Origin: Lutraria lutraria | Lineage: Eukaryota; Mollusca; Bivalvia; Venerida; Mactridae | NCBI GenBank assembly: GCA_964023205.1 | Contig: OZ026835.1 | Coordinates: forward strand, 7,150,414-7,214,413 | Length of the DNA stretch: 64,000 nucleotides | Reading direction: 5' to 3' | Part shown: in pieces, positions 10,700-23,200 of the stretch | Numbering within the stretch: the stretch's first letter is position 1 | How the letters are laid out: each line of letters starts with the position of its first letter | The notes under the pieces: generated by a model | What the model saw: the letters and a program-made list of their open reading frames with translations, nothing else | Told to the model about the DNA's origin: nothing | Databases searched by the model: none | Program-made: the position numbers and the translations under genes

Positions 10700-10920
10700 T
10701 CCGCAACCGTGGTTGAGTGGTTAGGGTTTCCGCCTTCGGAGCGGAGGATCGAAGGTTCGAACCACAGTGGAGACTGGGTTAGAACTGATGCGGTCGGTTG
10801 GTGAGCTGCCAGCTATTTAAATAATGGTTACCTTAGGCCTATCTCAGCTTTCTTTATATTATACTTGAAACTATATTAATCTTACGCGCTGGTCTAAAAC
10901 CATATAGTAAAACGTTAAAG
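10700..10920 (+). mobile_element. tRNA-derived SINE, family E
   Basis: The clearest tRNA-like head in the window. The A box is TGGTTGAGTGGTTAGGG (about 10709-10725). A 7-base loop CTTCGGA is closed by CCGC/GCGG (anticodon position TCG). The B box is GGTTCGAACC (about 10754-10763). The acceptor ends do not pair, and the transcript continues for over 150 bp, so it is a SINE and not a tRNA gene. Directly after the head comes CTGGGTTAGAACTGATGCGG, then a body ending in GTAAAACGTTAAAG, the same kind of tail as families A to D. Central domains shared between unrelated SINEs are known in molluscs (MetaSINE literature); whether this is one needs alignment. Confidence 0.85.
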
Positions 10921-11202
10921 TTTTTGCTCAAACTCAACTATTTTATAAAATCGAACTTTTCTCTGTTTAATTGTAAATTTGTAATTCAGAATGTAATATT
11001 AAAAGAAGGTACAAAGATGATGCAACAACGATTTCCAACAATTTCAACCAAGTTATAATCTCTCGATGTGGTATAATTCAGTAAAATTGATTTGAGTCTG
11101 TTATTGGTAATTTGACTTTTGACTCAAATGAAAATAGAGTTTTGAGACTTAATTTGTCTGCCAGACTCACAATACTTTATGCTGGCATGTTTGACATTTT
11201 CT

Positions 11203-11461
11203 TAGTATGTAAGGTAACAAATGATAACATTTTTTGGTCAAATGCACAATATTTTAGACAGAAAAAATAGTATGTAAGGTAACAAATGATAACATTTTTT
11301 GGTCAAATGCACAATATTTTAGACAGAAAAAATAGTATGTAAGGTAACAAATGATAACATTTTTTGGTCAAATGCACAATATTTTATACAGAAAAAATAG
11401 TATGTAAGGTAACAAATGATAACATTTTGGGTCAAATGCACAATATTTTAGACAGAAAAAA
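11203..11461. repeat. 65-bp tandem repeat, four copies
   Basis: Unit starts fall at 11203, 11268, 11333 and 11398. Each unit begins TAGTATGTAAGGTAACAAAT and ends with GACAGAAAAAA or a one-base variant. Only a few differences separate the units (a TA for GA near 11387, a T-run change near 11428), so the array expanded recently relative to the surrounding repeats. Units are AT-rich and hold no conserved open frame. Confidence 0.92.
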
Positions 11462-11744
11462 CATTTGAGTCTTTTATTGAGTCTTTTGTTCGTGAAACTG
11501 GGGCCAGTGTTTGTTATCATGTGATAGTCTTAATATTGCAGTCGTCAGAAATGAGTGAGACTTACTGAAATAGTATTATTGTCCCATATGAATATAATTA
11601 TATGCTTTGCATTTTCAGCTGTACTCTCAATCGGCTAACAATTTGTTTCCATGTAGACCATCAAAGTTCCGGAAAGTCTGGCTAGCCAGTGGAAGGTTTT
11701 AGAAATAATTTTAGTCACTGAGAGATACTAGTAGACAAATACGG

Positions 11745-12045
11745 CATTGTTTTGAAAGCCGTGTTTAGAGAAAAAAAATTGCCCGTGTACACGGAATAGT
11801 CTATCGCCATTATCTTTCATGTTAATTTTAGACCGGATGTACACTTGACGGGTAAAAGATTTAAAGCGTCCAATCAAAGCCGTGATTACAAAACGGTGTT
11901 ATAAATTACCATTAATGTCAAACAGAAGATAGTATACAGACCTTGTAAGGTGGTTTTCTCCACGGGTTTCCAGACATGGTAATGCAGAGAATTGGTCCTG
12001 GATGGCGGGGAATGTCTAATATGGCCGAACAAAACGGAGTTAAAT
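11745..12045. repeat. Interspersed repeat R1, copy 2
   Basis: Same element and orientation as 2758-3107, from GTTTTGAAA near 11748 through ATTATCTTTCATGTT, GACCGGATGTACA, GATTACAAAACGGTGTTATA and GGCCGAACAAAACGGAG. The right-hand boundary is uncertain. Confidence 0.6.
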
Positions 12046-12654
12046 GTTCGTCTACTTAAAAGTGTTTCGAGGAATTGTGGAGAAATTTGATACCAAATTA
12101 AAAATGTCAGTTAAGAAATGGGACAACTCTGCTCTGTCGACTATTGGTAAATGTACTGCAATTCATTAGCAGGATAAAATAAAATGACTGATTTAAAGAA
12201 GTATGGGGCGAATGGTCGCTGTGGTCGGTAGGTCGTTATAATCAAAGGGTTTGGCAGTTAGAAAAATCTTGTTGATACAAATAAAGTATACAAGCATATT
12301 AATCTATAACATTAAGTTTTTGAATGTATTGCTTCAGCGCATATCTATTTATGGAAAAGAACGTTTAAGTTTTGAAATCCGGATCAGGTTTTAAGAATGT
12401 TCTAATTTCGATGTTAACAAAAAAAAACAGGCAAAGAATTGAAAGTCATAAACATGTCTACATTCGTCCTCGATGTAGGTAATGAAAGCAAAATATGCAC
12501 GTACACATCATAAAGCATTTTGCTTTCGATAGTTAAAATCTTTAAATAGAGATGCTAAAATTTCAAGATTATTTCTGGGGGAAGATAAAATGTTATACAA
12601 GACAAATAGAAAATACACGTATTACTCGTATTGTCATATCTAAATATACATTTT

Positions 12655-12849
12655 CAGTGGAGAGAATGGTATTGGTTGCTGCCTCCCATAAAATACATTG
12701 CCGTCGACTTTAATTGTCAGATTTTCGAACAGTTCTACGAGGATAGTAAAGTAATCAATGAATGGGCAATAAACCCTATTAATAGAAGGGTACTAGTGTA
12801 CATATTATGCTGGTTTCGGTACTTTACTACCATCGACCCACGAGTTTAA
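12655..12849 (+). other. Exon-like open segment, unrecognised
   Basis: After an acceptor-like ATATACATTTTCAG (ends 12657) the frame stays open for about 63 codons to TAA at 12847-12849. Its composition is mixed and aromatic-rich (WREWYWLLPP near the start, CWFRYFTTIDPRV at the end). I recognise no family, and no partner exon or donor was identified. Length is compatible with chance in AT-rich DNA. Confidence 0.12.
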
Positions 12850-15800
12850 GTAGAAATTTGACAGATATATTTTGTGTATTATGGGAAGGGTTTCGTCTGG
12901 TGAGTGGTTATTCTTACTAGTTTTTTTTCAATTCTGTTGTAGAATTATTAATCCTTGTTTTCCACGAGTAAATGCCAACTTCTCCACCTGAATCTCTCGT
13001 GTCAACAATCGAGAACAAATAGCATAAGACGCAATGGAATCAACAAAAGCATCACAGGGAAGATGTGCTATACCCAGCGTTCGAACCCACGAACATGGGG
13101 CACTAAACTCATTATATAGCCTAAGAGAGCATGCAAAAAATAACTTAGTTGCGCAAATTAAGGAAGGTATAAGTAAGTTGATGATGATATTATCACAATC
13201 AAGTTGTCCTCGCCTAACAATTAATAATAAATGAAACTGGAAACATAAACACAAGTCTTGAATGGAAATGGACTCAAAGTATTTTCGTAATATTCAGTTC
13301 ATTTGAACATTGGTGTGCGCAAGTTTCGCGCTTATTACACTAACTGACTTGTTTATCAATTAGTGATTTGAATGGATGGATATTTGTATACATATCCTTT
13401 AAATTAAACAATCGTATTGAACAAATATGTACTAGTATTGGATTCCAAACTAAATGGTGCATCGTAAGGCTATAGGTAGTCATCTGAGAAGATTTTAACA
13501 TATTTTGAATACATTCTTATTGAATCAAACAAGCAACTCCAGTGTCTAGGACAATAGAACAGCATTTCCTTTACATTCTAACCTTGTCGATTTCATCGTT
13601 GCATTTAATCTGCAAAGTTGTATTTATCAGTCGGAAAAAGGTGTTTCAAGAAAACAGGACATATATTTTTTCACTGGATACTAGGTTAGTCCCAGGTCGT
13701 TGAACTTAATGTAGCATTATGTCTTTTGGTTTAACAAACAAAAGGAAACTATGTACGTTTTGCTATAACTTCTATCAATACATGTATTTGATTTGTTTGT
13801 AATTATGTATGCTCTCTTGAACATTTTATTACTGACGATTTTAACTGGGTCACATGTAATTCGATTGGTACTGGAATGCTTATGCAGAACTACATGTATT
13901 CCTGAAAGGTCTTGATTTATTTGTACGTTGTCGAGTGATTTTATTCAATCTGCTTCCATTTCGTATTCAGTTACCACCGTCAGAGATATTTATGAGCAAT
14001 AACTGCACAGGTGTAACCATCGTTATACGATTTAAAATTGATTTCCTCTTCTATTTCATGACCTTTCATGCATTACGCTGTGTGATTGAATTGCTCGGAT
14101 TTCTTATTGGAAACTGTATATATGATGTAACGTAACCTTTCAAGGTGGCTTGTTTCTTTGTTATAAGTTGCAATGCTTAAGCTCCGGTGTGCATTACCGC
14201 TTTGGCCCGTACATAAATGTTGTTTGTCTACAGTAAACCTTCCGTTCACGAACATTACAATGTTATGGCCTCCTTCTTAATGCCACTATTTATTTTTAAA
14301 TGTTTTAATAAGTTTACAATGTTTTGTCAAATTGTTGATAAGATCGAATCAGTTTTTACACCGATTCTGAACGTAGTCCTGATATGGAGGCTCTACAGTA
14401 TTCCATTTCAATGACTTGATTATTGACAGGAAAATCATAAACTTGTTTGTGCTGGAAACTCATAAAAGTCATTCTAAGATGTTTCAATCATATTGCCGGA
14501 CTTGTATTGACTATTCGTTTGTGTTCTGTTGTGGCATGATTAGTATCTAGCAATATGCCGACATTATACATATACCGGACATTCATTAATCACAACTTTA
14601 AAACTTCACATAAAGCAGATTGGAGTCTAGTCGCCTCTTTGATTCCATATATAGATAGTCAACCACATTGAGAAAATCAAATTTCAGTTTGCCCAGGGGG
14701 CGTCAAAAACACGACTAACACATATTCCAGATCTCTCTACGGAAATATAATAAGCAACATAAAACTGAATCCCTAATTCTGATAAATGCCTTCAGCGATT
14801 TTAATTCTACAAACACTGATAGGAAACCAGATGCCCATAGTTTTTTCTTCTTCCGCCACAAAGTGTCAACCGAGCGGGTTTCTGGTATTGTCGTAAATAC
14901 ATGTATATATGTCGTAAATAAGTTAGTAAGAGACTCTGAATTAGCTGTATTCTTGATGTAACGAAAATCACTGAAATACGTTGTTGTTTTTAACATCACC
15001 ACATTCAATCAAATTATGTATTGGACTGTTTGAACCAAAACTCACATTTTTCAGACAATGTTAACAATACAATTTTCAAAGGAACGTGGATTTTGCAGCA
15101 CTACAATGTACATGTATTTCGTTATGTTCATTCCAGAAAGAGAAATTTGAAATACTCATTTTAACACTAATATTATTAAATGACAATACAACCCGTTCTA
15201 TCTACTGCATTTGATTGAGGTCATTGTGTACAAAGTGTTTACCTTTTGTTTACCTTTTGCAATTAATAACATGATAGTATTATACCAAATAAATAAATTA
15301 ATAGAATAAGGCCAGCTTTGCGGACATGCCATATTGTTTCCATTCAATGGCCTTTGTAAGCCTAATGGACTAAATAAATTATGTACATATATAAATAAGA
15401 CAAGTCATCATGATGCACATTATTTGCATGATAAATTTCTGATTAAATAAATGGATCCAGAAGATTGTTTCGTTGTATTCAATGAGGATATAAAGATGTT
15501 TTCCGAAATTATTATACGGGATTATTAGGACTTTATTTGAAAATAAAATGCTTAGGTTTCAAAAGGTAAACATAAGAAACTAGAGCAGTCACAGAGGTGT
15601 CTAATACTCCCGCCGCCTCTTTGACACCAATACTGCAATAACTAGTACATAATACGGCTAAGTTCAAGGAACATATTATTAACTCTGCAATGAGTGAATC
15701 GCTGGGCATGAAAATTGGGTCTTGCACATCTACATTTGATGGTGATAACATATTTCAAGTTTCATTGCAATAGCTTAAAAATGTGGAAGTAGTTCGTTCC

Positions 15801-17158
15801 ACAAACTTTTATGCATTTTATGGCATTCGTTAATGTATTTATATCAACGACATACCTTTAAAAGTCATTTGTCTATTTTGTTATCAAAGTTTTCGAGATG
15901 TACGCAAGGTTGATGCCAAAACCATCCTATCAATTTGTTAGTCTGTCCTTTCTTAACTTACGTCACAGAAGATTGTAAAATTAGATATTTATCGACGAAA
16001 CCTAGGCGAAGACAACACTTCAATTATGTTCATATTTTATCATTATCCTGGATATGATTAGTTACATAATTGATACACTTCAATTTTCTGTAATGATAAA
16101 ATTCATGAAGTAAAGCTAGTCTTTAAGCCTCCATTTGTTTTATAAAATGTCAAATCAAAATTCTAGACTTCATGAATAACATCACAGATGTAATTTATCA
16201 TTTTTTTCTGATTGACGTCGTCGTGCATTTTTCTGAGATTAAACTTGCTTTTCGTGAATTTGACCAAAATACGAAGTTTGATTTTTTCTCTCAATTCCTA
16301 TTGAAATTCCCCATAAAAGTGTTACTAATAGGTCTAAAATATAATCATGGCTATATATTGAAAACAAAATAGAAGACATCTATATAAGTTTTGAAAAAAA
16401 CATATCTCTCTCACAATTTCTTGAAAAAAACAACATTACTTTCTAACCTCGGCCTTTGGTGCTTCTTTGATTAAGTTTTACTTTATTGTTTTCGCATTTG
16501 TCAAACCTAAGAACTTTCAGCGTACTTCATCGCCCCCAATACCATTCTGAGACATTAGAGATGCGCCATAAATCTTGTGATACGTTTTTGGAAATTTCAT
16601 TCCTGAAACATGGTTTCCGACTTTACAACGTTCAAATTAACCGTACTCGTTCTAGGTTGAACTTTTTTGTATATCCCTCTGTTACGATTTCGTGTCACTT
16701 TGCAAATCTTAGAACACGCTTTCCTAACTCCCGAATGAACTGATGCGATGTGGTATTTATTATTCGTCTTCGTCCAATTAGAATATATTGCGTGAACTAA
16801 AATATGAATTATCATCAAATTAACGTCATTTCCCTCCTATTTGCACCCACAATTCTTTAAGGATTGGCTTAAAAGTGACAGCGTCGCCAACGTGAATGGC
16901 AGTTGCACTGTCTTACATTTTTGTTCACGAATTTCTAAATAAGATGAACAGTCTGTAGACTTAGCCGTTACGGTTTAAAGAATTACGTTATATATAACCT
17001 CTTATCAATGAGTCAATGAGGGTGAGGGGTGTTAGTCACTGCAGTTTGACTGGTCGGTTTTTTAAATCAAAATCAAGAAACAAGGTCAACGCAATTAACA
17101 AGGCAAATAACTAAATTGTGGTACGAATCAACAATTTGACACGATTCTTTCTTAGGTT
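12850..17158. other. Non-coding DNA, 4.3 kb, no feature recognised
   Basis: A long AT-rich stretch with only short random-looking frames on both strands (for example 12928-13254 minus, 13935-14135 plus). A lone CGTTCGAACCCACG near 13079 resembles a SINE B box, but no A box lies at the right distance. GTTTACCTTTT is duplicated back to back near 15236-15258. Nothing else was recognised. Confidence 0.5.
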
Positions 17159-17366
17159 ATCCCCCCTCTCCCCCGCTCCCGTTATAGTGTGTCAAAATAT
17201 ATAACAAATAATACATACAATATCAATACTCAATGTGTGACCTGTGTTAAGGAAACTAAAATAGGTAAAAAATGATGCATGGGTAATCTTTCTACACCGT
17301 CGTTCAACCAATGTTAGAACACCCCAACCAACGCGACTTGCGTGAAAGCCCCCCCCCCCCCCCCCC
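17159..17366 (+). repeat. C-rich patch and 18-base poly-C tract
   Basis: Two strand-asymmetric C-rich stretches: CCCCCCTCTCCCCCGCTCCC at about 17161-17180 and an uninterrupted run of 18 C at 17349-17366. In an otherwise AT-rich window the run is conspicuous. On the minus strand it is poly-G, able in principle to form G-quadruplex. Open frames across it encode glycine or proline runs and are artefacts. Confidence 0.85.
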
Positions 17367-18558
17367 AAATAAACATGGACGACAAAGCCAAAACATGGCA
17401 AACCAATACATTAGGAGCTTCACGTTTGAAGAGCTCGATTTAGCAATGACAAAACAAAGCAAACCGAATTTTGTTGATAAAACAATAAGTTGTACTAGGA
17501 GATCTCTTCTAAAAACATGCTCTAAAGCCACTGGGAAATATGCAAGAGCTGAAATTCAATAACGATGGTAATACCCAAATAAAGACTTAAATTTGCTGTC
17601 AATTTCTGCCGTGAAATATGTACGTTTTACCGATATAATATTTCCCAATTGAATCCGGAAGAAATTCTATTTCAGGAAAATGGTTATTTCTTTTAAATGC
17701 ATTACGTATGGCATCGGTAAAAGTTATAAACAAAAGCTGTGAACTGCCGAATGATCTGAAGATCATGTTCGCATAAGTGTTAAAACTGTACGATCATTAC
17801 TAGCGCACATTTTTTAACAAGATTTATAAAAAACAGTATCAAAATATACATCAAATATATCCATCAAAAGGGTAATTCACACATTTCATTATAGTTTGTA
17901 TTATTGTTTGACAAACTGTAAATCAGTTATTGTTCATATTTTGAATTTTATGGGATATATCACAAGCGACGTGAATATGAACGATAAACTAATACTAACA
18001 TTTCAATCACACATTTTATTTATCTATACTTGTATGAATCAATACGTGCAGTAGGGAGGTCAATTTTCATATCAACAGTTCCCTTTTAACGCAAGATTGT
18101 GTAATTATGTAGCGGTTCATTAGCATATTATATGAACTTTTGGAACGATCCTCGTACATATCTCTATACTGAGACGAATATATCTAGCAGGCAAATTAAT
18201 CACCTTGTTGGAAAACGCTACAGGAACATATGTGAATTAATACGCGAGTTTCTGCCATATGTTACTTATAATGATAAATCAAACGTTCTCTATGAAAACA
18301 AATGATGCATCGAGTGAAAATAAACTTAACCTTGATAAGTCGAGTGTAATTCAACAAGAATACAAATCCTTCAACGTTGGAGAAAATGGTGGTTTGTTGA
18401 TTTATTAAGGAGCGGGGCGTGAAATTGATGGTTCGTTTTGAAGAGTATAATCATTCATTTAGATAAAGCCAAGTTTCCAACCGTATATGTAAATATATTT
18501 CTTACAATGTTGAAGAGAAATATGTGGTTGGTTAAACACCATGGAACCCTATTGAAAA
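17367..18558. other. Non-coding DNA, no feature recognised
   Basis: AT-rich sequence with no repeat ends, tRNA-like boxes or convincing frames. Confidence 0.5.
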
Positions 18559-18717
18559 TATAGTGCAACCTCTCCAAAGCAACAACCTTTGGGAGAAGAA
18601 AGAATATGTTGTTGTCGAGAGGTTGTTGCTCTAGAGAGGTTAAATTACTAGTTAAATCCTAGTGGGAAAACCTTGCTGTTGTTGAATGGAAATTGTTGCA
18701 TAAGAGAGGACACTGTA
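18559..18717 (+). mobile_element. MITE family M1, copy 2
   Basis: The left end is TA then TAGTGCAACCTCTCCAAAGC; the right end is GAGAGGACACTG then TA. Internal inverse blocks GAGGTTGTTGCTCTAGAGAG (about 18620-18640) and GCAACAACCTTTGGGAG (near the left end) make the element foldable. Both edges carry TA. Confidence 0.8.
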
Positions 18718-19322
18718 AATCATTCTTATAGTATCAGTAAGTTGTATTGAAAGTGTCTTTTTACTTTACCCATAGCGTTTCGATGTATGAGATTGGTTGC
18801 ATAGTTTGGTATAAACCGGTACCCAATATATGTACTTTTGCTATACTATGATGCTTCACATCCAGAGCTGGTACCAGGCCTTGTGCTTATGAAACTGTAC
18901 AATCTTCGAGGTCAACACTTAATTTCATTCTGGGAGTAATTTTATTGAAACTATATCACTGTATCTAATGTTTTCATAGAGTCAGATCAATAATATGAAT
19001 AAGAAACTAATTTATGATTTGGAGGGAAATGTTCCAATATATAGTTTCATTCGTTGCAGACTGAGTACAATAGGTGTACTATTCATGCATGTCTGAGACC
19101 AATATCTTAACAGCTTAGAAGCCAAATGAAAACATAGAAAGCAATCGAGATAAATGTTATCGTATGGTAGCTTATGTTTCGAAGAAAATCCCAACGCAAT
19201 TTTGGGTAATGTAATATTATAATTATAACAGAAAAGCTATATCTCACTATATCCGAGTCAAAGTTCCCCCTTTTGTTCGTACAGTGTGACTTCTCAAATC
19301 TAAACGTATCTATTTAGTTGTT
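18718..19322. other. Non-coding DNA, no feature recognised
   Basis: AT-rich spacer between M1 and a family B SINE. Nothing was recognised beyond a 60-residue random minus-strand frame. Confidence 0.5.
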
Positions 19323-19602
19323 TCGACAGCTATGGTAATTTCAGAGCTGCCCAGATAGGAGGAGCCAAGATACAGTAGAACCGGGCATTTATATCGCTCC
19401 TCTTATAGCTTTTCCTGGTTCTTTATCGTGCACGGTGTAAAGCATCGATGTATGCATTGCCAATTTCCTGTGATTTTCTAGATGCAAAACTTGACTAACT
19501 GAAAAAAACGTTTCCTGAGAAATTAGTAAGGCGGAGCTTAGATTCGAACCCACAACCTTTCGTTCATCAGCCAAGCTTGAAACCTCTAGACGACCAATCA
19601 TC
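19323..19602 (-). mobile_element. tRNA-derived SINE, family B, copy 1
   Basis: Shares with 28621-28932 and 54569-54958 the left block CGACAGCTATGGTAATTTCAG, then TTCCTGGTTCTTTATCGTGC and TTTCCTGTGATTTTCTAGA. Next comes the minus-strand B box (GTGGGTTCGAATCTAAGC, reverse complement of about 19537-19554) and a worn A-box end (GATTGGTCGTCTAGAGG). The tRNA-like head is at the right, so transcription would run leftward. The open frame 19389-19601 lies wholly inside it. Confidence 0.75.
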
Positions 19603-19617
19603 TCTATGTATGTTTTT

Positions 19618-19850
19618 GAATTATGGAGGTTTTCGGATAATAGAGATTTTTGAGTTTTCGTGTTTTCAGATAATACATGAAGTCGGATAATACAGGTTTT
19701 CGGATAAGAGAAGCGTTTTGGATAATAGTCGTGTTTGATTAACAGATGTTTTCTGTATCAAGGCATGTAAACAACTTTTTATCAAGTCTGTTTTACATTT
19801 ATACAAAATCATTTGGCCAGAGGGTTTCAGATAAGAGCCGTTTGACTGTA
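19618..19850 (+). mobile_element. Tigger-like MITE family M3, partial copy
   Basis: Repeated TTTTCGGATAATA-type blocks (19630, 19668, 19690, 19716) and a right end TCAGATAAGAGCCGTTTGACTGTA, close to the inward-facing ends of the better copy at 37410-37605. The left end is missing, and the family B SINE lies directly beside it. Confidence 0.6.
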
Positions 19851-20062
19851 TTGATCGATAAACAAAACGCAGATCTGATGAATGAGTGTTGATATGAATT
19901 CTGCTAGGCAGAGATGAATTTCGTTTTTTAAAAACATCTCAGTTTTTTTCTGAAATTACCACGAGGAGAAACAGTTGGGCGTTTGATAAAACGTGTTGAC
20001 ATTAATGTCTGAAACAGATAAAACCAAACCGGCGTTAGCAGGCAACTCCGAATAACGGACCA

Positions 20063-20208
20063 TACAGTGAATAAAGGCTTTTCTTTTGTACCCGTCTCTT
20101 ATCATATGAGAACAAAATGACCTCCAAATAGGGTCACCTTTTAATAAAAGTCATACTATTTATAATGTATTTCCCAGGTTTGACCATTTGTTCACAGGAT
20201 TGACTGTA
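20063..20208 (-). mobile_element. MITE family M2, copy 4
   Basis: The left end is TACAGTGAATAAAGGC. The internal hallmark (AAAATGACCTCCAAATAGGG, 20114-20133) is in reverse orientation. The right end is GTTCACAGGATTGACTGTA. Both ends carry TA. Confidence 0.65.
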
Positions 20209-23200
20209 CGTCAAAATATTAAAAGATCTTTACAGCATATTGTATCATAAAATGTTTGTAACTTGGTGTTAAAATTTAGTCGATTTGATGTTTACTAGAC
20301 AAATGCTTTATGTAATCGTGGGTTGAAGAATCATTTAATAGGTTTTTGAACATTCCAGTCCGTAAGTTGATATCATTGAGGTGTTGAAAGCAAGTCGAAT
20401 GAGACGAAATTGAAAATAGACTAAACACAAAGTAACAAAATTCAGTTCCGGTTTACACGTGAATTGCGTACAAAATAATAAGAAAAAAACTCCTTGGCGT
20501 TGTAGTAAGTTGCATGATCCGTTTCTTGATAAGGAAATGTTTTATCAATGTTTTATTGTTTCTAAATAATACGGCAGGTTTTATCTCGCACTTGGATGTT
20601 GAAGGAAAGTTAACGTTGATTTAAGAAGATAAACATCTTAAATGATGCTGATAAATTAGACAAAGGCACCCTTGTTTGACAACAAAGGGACATTAATGTT
20701 TTGTTGAATTAATCATAAATATACAAAGGTTTGTTGAACACTGAAAAAAGGAATCAACTGGAAAGAAAGATAATCGTTAGACTGTAGTAGCTTGTTTTCG
20801 GACAGAGATGATAAAAGGTGGTTGGCGCTGATATGAAGAATGTAAATAAATATATGTGATAATGATTTCAAAATAGGAAACGGTCTGTGTCTTTCTGAAA
20901 TACATAGTGTGCAGATACCCGATAAAACATGGCAGAGATGTTGAAAGAAATCTCCGATTGTGTTTACTTCAAATATGTTGTGAAATGATAGAGAAAATTA
21001 ACAATTTGGCGAACAAGGTTTGTGAGTAGTCCATGAATAAATACAGACTAAATATGACTTTATGCTGAGAATATAACTGCTGTAAGATATATGAGTTTAT
21101 TCATTCAATGTTTTGTAATATTGAATCAAAGATTCTTGTCCAACACCAACAGTCGCGTTGCTAAGCAGCCAGCTTTTCAAGTTACGTAATAAAAACGAAA
21201 CAAATGATAAACTAGGTGGTTTTATTTATTTTTATGCCATAAAGTTATAAAAGAAAGCTTAGTAAAGATGAACTACCGATGTTGTACCAACCTTTCCCAT
21301 GTGACAAAATGTGCGATATCTCTTCATTGCGGAAAACACATACATGTATATCAAATACTAAAATCAAAAATGGAGGCGGAATGTATCGTGATAAATGCAT
21401 AAATTAAAACTGCATTTTGTATCGTTTGTTAGACGAGTGTTGATTGTTTCTTGTTTTGCCATAATTTGTTGCCGCGAATTCTTCATTCTTGCATTTAACT
21501 TGGTGTTCGTGACTAAACACAATTGTACAATGTGTATAATTGACCGTGAATGGCGAAGAACAATTTCGGAAACAATTGTGGGGGTATTTAACCGAGAAAT
21601 CTGCAGCAATAGCGTGTAATTGTCTGCATACGAGCTTTACTCGCTGGTTGTCCGCGTTGTTTATATAATTGTCACGTCTCATGCATTTTGAATGTCGCCC
21701 TTTTAACTCGGTTAAATGAAGAAAACATTACAACACCAAGGATGGTGAACAAGATACTCACAAATTAGAGCGGAGGGTGGATGATGCGAAATTAGTTTAA
21801 CAATTATTTCTTGTTGTATAATACGGCCAGATTTTTAAAGTTTCATGTGAGTTTCTTTTCGAAATATTCAAAATTAAAAAAGGAAAGTAAACTTGATGGT
21901 TATGAATTGAAAATAAAAAATAAATATTTTCAGATATGAATTTTTAATATTTATAACCAAACTTATGCTTACCAGCTAAAAGAGATATTAAATCCTTGTT
22001 TATAATATTTTCTCTAATACGGCTAGATTTCCTGCAAAATAACATGTATGCATTTCATCCACCGCCCTTTTCATTAGTATCCTATTCCGACCAGAAATAT
22101 TCAGAAAAAAAAAGATTCATAATTTAGCAATAAACATGGTAATATACTAAATATCAGTCCTTACTCTTATTTTAATTGTAAACATTATAGTGGTCTTGTA
22201 ACATAATTACACCGATATTTTATTAGCAAAACAATTATTTGTACAATTAGCTGTCAGTTGAATGCCATAGAATAAACCCGTGAGATCGAAAGTTATTCTA
22301 ATAAAACTTTATTAATCGACCAACCATTATCACAAACATTAATAACACATTCTAGTTCGTGTTTACGCTGCGTGGAAAACATCCTTCCCACAGTAAATCC
22401 TTGACATTTAGTCCACCTTTGGGTCGATTTGTAGCTGGTCTATATTTTGAATATAGATAGGAAAAGTATACTTAGAAACTACAACATACAAAAATCCCGC
22501 CTTCCCCTAAATACAGCCATACATAAAACCCACCAACTCAAGCTCATCCAACGCATATAACAAGCGCGTTGCAAGCGGTGCCAACCCTCGTCTGTTCACC
22601 GCCACAGTAAGATCTATCCATCTATGAAGTTTCATGTTGCTACCTCTTATATTTACTGAGTTATGAAGTTTGCACAGACGCAGACGACGTAGAAGAAGGA
22701 CTGTTAAAATGTTTCCATTTACATTGGCATGTTCCAATGTGCCAAAGGGTCTCTCGAACTAGTACAGTATTGTCTTCAGAAATGAGGCCCCTTGGTTTCC
22801 TACAAAGTCATTTTGGAGACACGATTTGTTCTCATTTTTTCCGACATGATGCAAAGTACTACATTCATGAATTTCAGCACAGATTGACAGATAGCCTGCC
22901 TTTCGCAAAGAGACATGTTAACGTGTATGGATCCCTTTATAGAAAGTGCGACTCGAATGGGAACACAGTCATGTGCTCCTACCACCGTTAATTATTTGAG
23001 TTGTATGATGTTGGAACGCGATTCAAAAGAAAATCTTTTTATTTCATTTTAATCGCGAACTGCGTTTTTTTCTGCAGTTGTTCCAACTTTGTACAGCCAA
23101 TTATTCTAAAATTAGAGGGGGATTTAGAAGAAAAAGACAATCAGTACAAACGAGTTGATGGCGATACGAGCAAAAAGGTTGGCTAATACGGACAAAACTC

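Noticed and set aside
10700..10770. Possible tRNA-Arg gene
   Set aside because: Anticodon arm and T arm are good, but acceptor ends do not pair and repeat sequence continues directly; it is a SINE head.
13070..13100. Lone B-box-like CGTTCGAACCCACG
   Set aside because: No A box at the correct distance and no match to the SINE bodies found here.
19389..19601. 70-residue minus-strand frame, and the similar one at 28721-28939
   Set aside because: Both are family B SINE sequence; they resemble each other only because the SINE copies do.
20571..22030. Recurring TAATACGGC words
   Set aside because: Could not be extended into alignable repeats; may be chance or ends of an element too worn to see.
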